From Deltaproteobacteria bacterium (GTDB lineage Bacteria; Desulfobacterota; JAFDIG01), in NCBI GenBank assembly GCA_019308145.1, contig JAFDIG010000181.1, positions 1-5,066 of the forward strand: a stretch of 5,066 nucleotides of DNA, in the 5' to 3' direction. Positions 1-4,955 of the stretch are shown piece after piece. The notes below the pieces were generated by a model. That model worked only from the letters and a program-made list of their open reading frames with translations. It had not been told where the DNA came from and did not search any database. A program made the translations under genes and the position numbers. Position 1 is the first letter of the stretch. Each line of letters begins with the position of its first letter.

Positions 1-1089
1 TGATAAATCAATTAATCTTCTTCTATTTATAGGCCATGCATGAAATGTAGCAGCAAGTTCATAAAGAATCATAACCCATTCATCCACTGAAATCCAGAAA
101 TCCTGTACAGAAAGCTTTGCTGATAACTCTATCTCTTTATAACATTCTGAAGAAAATATCTCTTTCCATAATACTCCGAATTGATTAAACCCCATCTTGA
201 ATCTATTAACCAATCTTTCTAAATCTATATTGATAGGATCAGGCTCTTGTGTACTAATAGTTCCAAATGTTTCTACTTCCTCGCTATCTTTCACATTTTT
301 CCAGAATGTTTCATATCTCTCCATTAGAGAAAAAAGAGTCCATATTATCTGCCTAAACATAGGGCCAAGATCATAAGATGGATCTTTAACATCATGGATC
401 TTAAGCCCTAAATTTGCTTGACATATCTTTTTCCCTTGAGTTATCGCGCTTGTAGTCATCCAGATATCAACTCCATAATAAGCTACGTCAGTTTCCCAAA
501 CATCATCCTCAATGTAAAATTTTGCCATATCAAGTGAAAATGCAAAATCACCACCAATTGGTTGTCTAATCCTTTTTCCATATAGAGCACGTGTAAGATT
601 ATAGACAATGTTATTTGTGATTGTAGCATCATATTTATATCTGGTATAAATTGGTGCTACAAATTGATATCCTTTGTATAAAACAGGGGATATCAAGTAT
701 AATACCCAGTCTGATGTAATAGAACGAAGGTCTGAGTCAACTACAGCACATGCTTTTACTTGTAATCGTGTTGCTGCTTCAAAAATAGACCGAAGAGCAC
801 TGCCTTTTCCTGGCTTTCCCCTGTAAATAGATACAATTTTTTCCTGCCATGGTTTTATCTCAAATTCCTTAGCTACTTCACGTGTGTCGTCAGTGGACCC
901 TCCGTCTGCTACCATGATTACAGAACGATTGTTTTTGAAATGTTTGTGTAAACCATGGCTAACCATCTGAATTACATGTGCAATAGTTTTCTCATTATTA
1001 TAAGATGGTATGCCAACTAAGATATCTGCTTTTTCTATCTCCTCCAACCTTTTTGCAGTGTAGGAACGAAGAGCTGTAGCAAATTTCAT
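1..1089 (-). CDS. Mannosylglycerate/glucosylglycerate synthase-like glycosyltransferase (C-terminus beyond window)
   Basis: This is a GT-A-fold sugar-nucleotide glycosyltransferase of 363 visible residues, open through the left window edge. Visible motifs are a nucleotide-binding start GIPSYNN (26-32), ADGGSTDDT (61-69), KPGKG (92-96), a DXD-type DSD (118-120), QPIGGDFAFS (176-185), YGVDIW (205-210) and an isolated His232. The order and spacing of PGKG, the acidic DXD, QP-GG, the G-D motif and a later His match, from memory, Rhodothermus mannosylglycerate synthase (about 397 residues), where the DXD and a His bind the metal. That family transfers mannose or glucose from a nucleotide sugar to glycerate, giving a compatible solute or a polysaccharide precursor. 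The exact donor and acceptor cannot be read from sequence. The ATG at 1089 is the only possible start because an in-frame TAA lies four codons upstream. A GAAAGGT ribosome site lies at 1101-1107. No signal peptide or membrane segment is seen, so it is probably cytoplasmic. Glycosyltransferase is near certain; glycerate as acceptor is an inference. Confidence 0.88.
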   Translation of the reverse strand, partial: MKFATALRSYTAKRLEEIEKADILVGIPSYNNEKTIAHVIQMVSHGLHKHFKNNRSVIMVADGGSTDDTREVAKEFEIKPWQEKIVSIYRGKPGKGSALRSIFEAATRLQVKACAVVDSDLRSITSDWVLYLISPVLYKGYQFVAPIYTRYKYDATITNNIVYNLTRALYGKRIRQPIGGDFAFSLDMAKFYIEDDVWETDVAYYGVDIWMTTSAITQGKKICQANLGLKIHDVKDPSYDLGPMFRQIIWTLFSLMERYETFWKNVKDSEEVETFGTISTQEPDPINIDLERLVNRFKMGFNQFGVLWKEIFSSECYKEIELSAKLSVQDFWISVDEWVMILYELAATFHAWPINRRRLIDLS

Positions 1090-1144
1090 TGATTTTTTTT
1101 ACCTTTCAAAAATTTATATAAAAAGCTTGAATATAAAAAAATCT

Positions 1145-1173
1145 ATTATAACGTCTAAATTCAGCGGTGGCAT
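1145..1173 (-). promoter_or_regulatory. Probable sigma-70 promoter of the glycosyltransferase gene
   Basis: On the minus strand a perfect TATAAT (1145-1150) is preceded, after exactly 17 bases, by ATGCCA (1168-1173), which matches the TTGACA consensus at four of six positions. Transcription would start near 1138 and leave a leader of about 50 nt before the ATG at 1089. The -35 is weak, so the call rests mainly on the consensus -10, the spacing and the position. Confidence 0.5.
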
Positions 1174-1475
1174 TTATGCTATCTACTGGAATGGGTATTA
1201 GTAGTTTTTCCATTTATAAAAATATCAACATTTTTCCTTAAGTTTAAGCTTGCTTTTTTATAGCATGGTTTATGGCTTTTAGTATCTATTTTTTTTAATG
1301 ATCTTTCTGTCAGAACGTTGTTTAACAAATAGGAAACATTGTATATATTTCATAGTTTTTTCAATTTGTCTAATTATAATATGATACATAATTTTATAAA
1401 TAAAACAATCTTTTTTATTAAGGTAAAAACGCTTTTTAAAGAGAGAAGAGATTTTTTAAGGGATGGAAAAAAGTC
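1174..1475. other. Divergent intergenic spacer, no gene seen
   Basis: This AT-rich stretch lies between the glycosyltransferase promoter and the tRNA promoter. No reading frame with a start and ribosome site was found on either strand. Short self-complementary sites are present (CTTAAG with GT then TTAAG near 1238-1249, and AACGTT near 1314-1319), but nothing distinguishes them from what such AT-rich DNA yields by chance. On the minus strand a CTGACA hexamer near 1308-1313 and a TAGACA near 1367-1372 lack well-spaced -10 partners. I see no supported function here. Confidence 0.5.
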
Positions 1476-1505
1476 TTGACAAAATGAGGATAACTTTATT
1501 ATATT
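1476..1505 (+). promoter_or_regulatory. Promoter of the tRNA-Val/tRNA-Asp unit
   Basis: A consensus TTGACA (1476-1481) is followed after 18 bases by TATATT (1500-1505), or after 17 by TTATAT (1499-1504). Transcription would begin about 1511-1513, only a few bases before the first tRNA at 1517, so the 5' leader is very short. The extended sequence TTGACAAAAT at this -35 recurs on the minus strand in the 4847-4933 region. The AT-rich stretch between -35 and tRNA is typical of strong stable-RNA promoters. Confidence 0.8.
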
Positions 1506-1516
1506 ATATAAAGAAA

Positions 1517-1592
1517 AGGCGGATAGCTCAGGTGGGAGAGCGTCGGCCTTACAAGCCGAAGGTCGCAGGTTCAAGCCCTGTTCCGCCTACCA
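1517..1592 (+). tRNA. tRNA-Val (anticodon UAC)
   Basis: A full cloverleaf can be drawn. The acceptor stem AGGCGGA pairs over seven base pairs with TCCGCCT, followed by discriminator A (1589) and an encoded CCA (1590-1592). The D stem is GCTC/GAGC and the anticodon stem TCGGC/GCCGA. The loop CTTACAA has anticodon TAC at 1550-1552, and the T arm is GCAGG/CCTGT around TTCAAGC. The length is 76 nt. Anticodon UAC decodes GUA and, with wobble modification, other valine codons. The first pair is A1-U72 rather than the more usual G-C, but the stem is otherwise regular. It is the first gene of a two-tRNA unit, with 12 nt before tRNA-Asp. Confidence 0.97.
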
Positions 1593-1604
1593 TTTAATTT
1601 TAGC

Positions 1605-1681
<77 letters not shown>

Positions 1682-1781
1682 TTAAGTTTTCTTTATTTTT
1701 TCTAACCTTAAATTTTCTTCTTGATAATCTTTTAAAAATTTTTATTTTTTATATTTTTTTATTATTGATTTAAAGATTTGG

Positions 1782-2615
1782 CTATTCTTTTGATACTATA
1801 ATAATATCTTGAAAACTTAAAAAATCTTCTCTCCCACACCAAGAACCATAATAAATAGGTTTTATGATTTTTAGCCCATTTTTTTTGATTAAATCTATAA
1901 TAAAGGACTCATCATATGATATAGCAATTTCAGGGATATTGGGATCTATTGTCTTGTAATTTCCAAATTCATATTTAAAGTTCAGAGAACTTTTTTTAAT
2001 ATTGATAAGCTTATATGATTCTTTATTTAATAAAAAGAAGGTTAACAAACATCTTTTATTCCTTTTAATTACACGTGCAATCTCACTTAAATAATGGTCA
2101 ACATCCTTTGGCAACATATGAGTAAAGACTGATGTAAGAAATACAAAATCAAATGATTCATCCTCATAGGGGAATTTATATCCATTTGCATTCAATTTCC
2201 CTTTTGGATTGTAGTTTTTGTTGAAAATATCAGCTAACTGAAAATGAAAATTTGGATATTTTGTAGAGATATTTTCTTTACACCAATTAATCTCGTCAGG
2301 AATAATATCAAATCCTTCGTAACTACCCATTTGATTTAAATATTTTGTTAGAGGAATTGCCATTCTTCCGATACCACATCCAACATCTAAAACCCTATCA
2401 TTTGGTTTTAGAGCGCCTAATTCTATAAAATACCTTAAAAAATTTTCCCCAATTTTTTTAAAGTCACCATCACCAACAAAGGTTTTCCTTCTTGGTGGGA
2501 TTAATTCATCTTTTTGAGCGAAAAGAAAATCGCTGGTATCTAAAATTAAATAATAAATCTTACGTATCGTTGATCTGATTGGCCTTGGAATGAATTGTTT
2601 TAAAAGATTATTCAT
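1782..2615 (-). CDS. Class I SAM-dependent methyltransferase
   Basis: This 277-residue protein has the Rossmann-like methyltransferase core of the Methyltransf_11/25 type. Motif I is VLDVGCGIG at 75-83, where SAM binds. The acidic residue after strand 2 is D103 in GFDI, the strand-4 region is DESFDFVFLTSVFTHMLP at 152-169, and RVIK with the following strand LLTFFLL lies at 181-196. An N-terminal lead of about 60 residues includes a basic IPPRRKTF segment, and a C-terminal part (233-277) ends with strands typical of the fold. The substrate is not determinable; related proteins act on small molecules, lipids or glycans. The ATG at 2615 is the only standard start before an in-frame TAA 24 codons upstream, yet no Shine-Dalgarno sequence precedes it, only an AT-rich stretch. 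It lies 150 bases downstream of the HAD gene on the same strand, so cotranscription is possible but not shown. The fold is certain; the role is unknown. Confidence 0.92.
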   Translation of the reverse strand: MNNLLKQFIPRPIRSTIRKIYYLILDTSDFLFAQKDELIPPRRKTFVGDGDFKKIGENFLRYFIELGALKPNDRVLDVGCGIGRMAIPLTKYLNQMGSYEGFDIIPDEINWCKENISTKYPNFHFQLADIFNKNYNPKGKLNANGYKFPYEDESFDFVFLTSVFTHMLPKDVDHYLSEIARVIKRNKRCLLTFFLLNKESYKLINIKKSSLNFKYEFGNYKTIDPNIPEIAISYDESFIIDLIKKNGLKIIKPIYYGSWCGREDFLSFQDIIIVSKE

Positions 2616-2765
2616 ATTTATATATAAAAGATGAAGTTGTAGAAGGGGTCCTATTATTTTAGAGAAGTAAAATTCATGTTATTTGCTAATAATTGTAAAA
2701 ACTTTTGGTAACAGCCTTGAATTTAATTTGGATTTTATGATTTAAAAAATTGTAAATAAGTACTT

Positions 2766-3416
2766 TCATTTATTTAGAAAATTAACCAATTCTCCAATTT
2801 CATCAATAATATAGTCTGCTCCTGCTTCTATAAGTTCATTTTTAGGTGTAAAACCATAACTTACACAGCAAATCTTAACTCCTAAGTTTTTTGCTGCCTT
2901 TATATCAAGAAGTGTATCCCCTATCATTATTGCTTTTTCTTTTGCGATTCCTAAGCCTTCCATAATAAGATTAATATAAGAAGGATCTGGTTTTCTTTTT
3001 ATATTAATAGCATCACCACCAACAACCTCATCAATATAATCGTTTATATTATATTTTTTAAGGATTTTAATAGCCATTTCTTTGTCTTTTATTGTCCAGA
3101 TTACCTTCTTTATGTTTTTACTTGATTCAAGAAATTGTTTTACTCCAGGATAAAGTGATGAATGATCAAAAAGATGGTGAGAATAAAAATCTCTAAATAT
3201 TTTTATAATCTTAGGGAGTAATTTAGGGGATTCAGCATATGCAATAGCCTCCATAAGATTTAAAGAACCCATTTTGAGCATAAGATATATCTGGTCCCAT
3301 GGATATCTTTTTATTCCATTTTTAATTAAAGCAAAAAAAATACTATCAGTTATATCACGACGTGAGTCAAATAGTGTTCCATCCAGATCAAAAATAAAAA
3401 AATCTTTTTTTTCCAA
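2766..3416 (-). CDS. HAD-superfamily hydrolase, phosphoglycolate phosphatase-like (subfamily IA)
   Basis: This 216-residue protein carries all four HAD motifs. Motif I is FDLDGTLFDS (9-18), with nucleophile D10 and acid/base D12. Motif II is Thr108 in VIWTIKD, and motif III is Lys142 in RKPDP. Motif IV is GDTLLD (166-171), with metal ligands D167 and D171. A helical cap fits between motifs I and II (about 18-85), as in the Gph/PpaX group, whose usual length is 210-230. The family removes phosphate from small metabolites such as 2-phosphoglycolate or pyrophosphate; the substrate here is inferred only by resemblance. The start must be TTG at 3416. An in-frame TAA lies two codons upstream, and motif I is too close to the N-terminus for any later Met. 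A weak GAG (3424-3426) sits seven bases before it. A run of eight A's occupies codons 2-4. The gene reads in the same direction as the methyltransferase downstream. Confidence 0.92.
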   Translation of the reverse strand: MEKKDFFIFDLDGTLFDSRRDITDSIFFALIKNGIKRYPWDQIYLMLKMGSLNLMEAIAYAESPKLLPKIIKIFRDFYSHHLFDHSSLYPGVKQFLESSKNIKKVIWTIKDKEMAIKILKKYNINDYIDEVVGGDAINIKRKPDPSYINLIMEGLGIAKEKAIMIGDTLLDIKAAKNLGVKICCVSYGFTPKNELIEAGADYIIDEIGELVNFLNK

Positions 3417-3498
3417 TACTTAGCTCGTTATTTGAAAGTAATCTATTTATCTTTTCCCTTTTAAGTAAAAAGTAGTACATATTCGAAATCTTATTAGC

Positions 3499-3533
3499 CA
3501 GCATTTAGAAACTCTGTGACTAAATTTATGCTG
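3499..3533 (-). repeat. Imperfect inverted repeat upstream of the HAD gene
   Basis: CAGCATTTAG (3499-3508) pairs with CTAAATTTATGCTG (3520-3533), leaving a four-base bulge and an 11-base loop. It lies about 85 bases upstream of the HAD start in the 264-base gap between the XRE-cupin stop and that gene. It has no U-tract on either strand and could be a leader hairpin or a protein-binding site. No clear -35/-10 pair was found near it. Confidence 0.35.
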
Positions 3534-3637
3534 ATTCGTTAACTTAAAAATAAAAGAATAACCATATTTTTAATTATTTTAATCCTCATTATTGGTTTTG
3601 TTATTTTCCAAAATTTTTAAAACCATTATTTTTTATT

Positions 3638-3680
3638 TTTAATTAGTTCACACTTCATTTTTCAGTGTGAACTAATTAAA
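3638..3680 (-). terminator. 17-bp hairpin abutting the XRE-cupin stop codon
   Basis: The arms at 3638-3654 and 3664-3680 are perfectly complementary over 17 bp (core AGTGTGAACTAATT) around a nine-base loop. The hairpin begins at the very next base after the TAA of the XRE-cupin gene, so its place is that of a transcript end. On the minus strand it is followed by an A-rich rather than a U-rich run, so it is not a textbook intrinsic terminator. It may act as a 3'-end stabiliser, as a Rho-assisted end, or as a DNA operator. Confidence 0.55.
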
Positions 3681-4235
3681 TTACTGTTTTTTAAACAAAC
3701 ATGTTATAACAACAGAATCTTCTAAAAACTCCAAAGTATGAGGAATTCTTCCATCATAATAGATTCCGTCACCGGATCCGATTTCAAAGGTTTTTTCATC
3801 ATATTTTAAATTTATTTTGCCCTCTAATACATGTCTAAAGATAAAGGAGTCAGATTGTAAATCTTCAACCACTTCTCCCTTTTTCCCATTTAAGATTCCA
3901 ATTTCTGCTCCTGATGAAATCACGCCATAGGGAAGAATTGTTTTGCCTGAAAGCTTTCTTTCCATATAAGGCTTTTGATCTTCTTTTTTTAAAAGTATTA
4001 CCTCTTCTACCTTATCTCTGACATAACTACTTACTGGTTTATTGAGTTGATGAGCGATCTCTACGAGAAGGCTTACCGAAGGGCTCACCTGTCCTGTTTC
4101 AATACGTTGAAGAGTCATTTTAGAGATATTTAGCTTATTAGAGAAATATTCAAGCGTCCACCCAAGCGATTTTCTGTCCTTCCTAATCTTTTTCCCTAAC
4201 TCAAGCATTCTTTCTTTGCTGTCATGTTTTTTCAT
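3681..4235 (-). CDS. XRE-family transcriptional regulator with C-terminal cupin domain
   Basis: This 184-residue protein has an N-terminal Cro/C1-type helix-turn-helix (about 14-70), with the typical GKKIRKDRKSLGWTLEYFSNK and IETGQVSPSVSLLVEIAHQL helices. A linker (about 75-105) leads to a single cupin barrel (about 108-182), with the HVLEGK strand-turn (135-140) and GDGIYYDGRIPHTL (155-168). Proteins of this layout are dimeric DNA-binding repressors or activators whose cupin senses a small molecule, often in amine, amino-acid or sulphur metabolism. The effector here is unknown. The metal-binding HxH of the first cupin motif is not visible; only H135, E138 and H166 remain, so ligand binding without metal is plausible. 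The ATG at 4235 is fixed by a perfect AGGAGG five bases upstream. The gene is monocistronic-looking: a hairpin follows its stop, and a long structured non-coding region precedes it. Regulator identity is secure; its target is inferred at most to be local. Confidence 0.93.
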   Translation of the reverse strand: MKKHDSKERMLELGKKIRKDRKSLGWTLEYFSNKLNISKMTLQRIETGQVSPSVSLLVEIAHQLNKPVSSYVRDKVEEVILLKKEDQKPYMERKLSGKTILPYGVISSGAEIGILNGKKGEVVEDLQSDSFIFRHVLEGKINLKYDEKTFEIGSGDGIYYDGRIPHTLEFLEDSVVITCLFKKQ

Positions 4236-4240
4236 TGCAA

Positions 4241-4246
4241 CCTCCT
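4241..4246 (-). promoter_or_regulatory. Strong ribosome binding site of the XRE-cupin gene
   Basis: The minus-strand AGGAGG lies five bases before the ATG at 4235. It is the best Shine-Dalgarno match in the window, in contrast to the weak or missing sites of the HAD and methyltransferase genes. Confidence 0.9.
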
Positions 4247-4256
4247 AAGTTCTTCT

Positions 4257-4288
4257 TTTTGAGACCTATTGAATAAGGTCTTTCAAAA
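4257..4288 (-). repeat. Leader hairpin next to the XRE-cupin ribosome site
   Basis: TTTTGAGACCT (4257-4267) pairs with AGGTC and TCAAAA (4276-4288), with a two-base bulge and an eight-base loop. The inner part alone, AGACCT/AGGTCT (4262-4267 and 4276-4281), is a perfect 6-bp inverted repeat. It ends about ten bases 5' of the Shine-Dalgarno sequence in the mRNA sense, so it could affect translation or be a half-site pair bound by the regulator itself. Confidence 0.4.
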
Positions 4289-4643
4289 TGTTTTTAGTTT
4301 TTAGATGTTACATACTCAACTTGTAAAGCTTCTAAAAGAAGTGAAAACAAATAGCTAAAGTATCCTAAAGTATCATAAAAAATAACACTCTACTTAATTG
4401 ATTTGTTTTTTCTTTTTTTTTAATATAACATTTATTATTTTATTTCACAAGTTTTTTTTACATTTTTTCTAACGTATATAAGCTAACCTTCTAATATAAG
4501 AAGTCCTTTATTTTTTATAATTTTATTTATCGTTTTTTTAGTTATTTTAAAATATTTCAAAATTTTTAATAAAAGATATTTTTTTATTTTAATTAATGCA
4601 AGCTTCTTTTTTGCACAATCAAATTAATGTTCTAAATTTTCAA
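4289..4643. other. AT-rich untranslated leader or non-coding stretch upstream of the XRE-cupin gene
   Basis: No reading frame of useful length was found on either strand; minus-strand ATGs here run into stops within a few codons. The stretch is T-rich on the plus strand, so a minus-strand transcript would be A-rich and weakly structured. It contains the tandem repeat at 4355-4374 and an imperfect direct repeat of CTAAC...TATAAG at 4469-4482 and 4483-4500. There is also a short TGCAA/TTGCA hairpin at 4597-4615. No terminator was found, so transcripts from the promoter at 4664-4692 should reach the regulator gene. Confidence 0.45.
4355..4374. repeat. Tandem 10-bp direct repeat
   Basis: CTAAAGTATC occurs twice in immediate succession (4355-4364 and 4365-4374) on the plus strand. 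The period equals one helical turn. It lies 120-140 bases upstream of the XRE-cupin ATG, just past a TATGAT hexamer on the minus strand (4371-4376, overlapping the repeat edge), which has no good -35 partner. Duplicated half-sites on one DNA face are a common regulator-binding arrangement, but that role is inferred. Confidence 0.5.
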
Positions 4644-4664
4644 TTTTGTGACAATGTCACAAAA
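4644..4664. promoter_or_regulatory. Perfect 21-bp palindrome, probable operator
   Basis: The arms TTTTGTGACA (4644-4653) and TGTCACAAAA (4655-4664) are exact reverse complements around a single A at 4654. The site overlaps the last base of the -10 box of the minus-strand promoter at 4664-4692 and covers its expected start point, near 4657. This is a classic place for a repressor. The half-site TTGTGA/TCACAA resembles Rex, HcpR and CRP-type sites, but those have a six-base spacer and this one has five, so the binding protein is left open. Confidence 0.65.
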
Positions 4665-4692
4665 AGATAAATTTTCTTGCGTAATTTGTCAA
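4664..4692 (-). promoter_or_regulatory. Minus-strand promoter with overlapping operator
   Basis: TTGACA (4687-4692) is followed after exactly 17 bases by TATCTT (4664-4669), matching the consensus at six and four of six positions. It faces the XRE-cupin gene, whose ATG lies about 420 bases downstream of the expected start near 4657. The spacer and -35 lie within an inverted repeat (4669-4700), and the start point lies within a palindrome (4644-4664). Confidence 0.6.
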
Positions 4693-4700
4693 GAAAATTT
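4669..4700. repeat. 11-bp inverted repeat spanning the promoter spacer
   Basis: AAATTTTCTTG (4669-4679) and CAAGAAAATTT (4690-4700) are exact reverse complements separated by ten bases. Two more pairs are possible across a one-base bulge. The repeat starts five bases beyond the 21-bp palindrome and includes most of the -35 box. It could be a second operator. Read on the minus strand it is a hairpin followed by ATCTTTTT, so a weak terminator for upstream transcription is an alternative. Confidence 0.5.
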
Positions 4701-4823
4701 TATAAAAAAGTGGAACTTTATAGGCAAAATAACTATATACCTATTATCTTATTTATAAAAATCTAAAATTTCTAAAAATACTTTCAATTTTTTAAAAAGT
4801 TAATGATAAATATATAAATCCCT

Positions 4824-4852
4824 TTTATATTAACAAATAAAGATTTTGTCAA
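4824..4852 (-). promoter_or_regulatory. Second, upstream minus-strand promoter
   Basis: TTGACA (4847-4852) is followed after exactly 17 bases by TATAAA (4824-4829), a near-consensus pair facing the XRE-cupin gene. The extended sequence TTGACAAAAT matches that of the tRNA promoter at 1476. Transcription would begin near 4817 and cross the palindromic region at 4644-4700. Further TTGACA hexamers on the same strand at 4928-4933 and 4954-4959 lack equally good -10 partners. Confidence 0.55.
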
Positions 4853-4955
4853 TATTTTTATAATAAACTTTTAACAATAAAACAATTAATCCATAAAAAA
4901 GTAAAATTATTATATTTAATGCTATTTTGTCAACATGTATATAAAAGCGGTAATG

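Noticed and set aside
1374..1574. 66-codon minus-strand reading frame
   Set aside because: It starts at a TTG inside the antisense of tRNA-Val and crosses the tRNA promoter. Its residues are low-complexity products of AT-rich DNA, so it is not a gene.
1682..1781. Intrinsic terminator between tRNA-Asp and the convergent methyltransferase gene
   Set aside because: T-runs and a loop-free TAAAAATTTTTA palindrome are present, but there is no stable stem with a loop. A bidirectional terminator cannot be supported.
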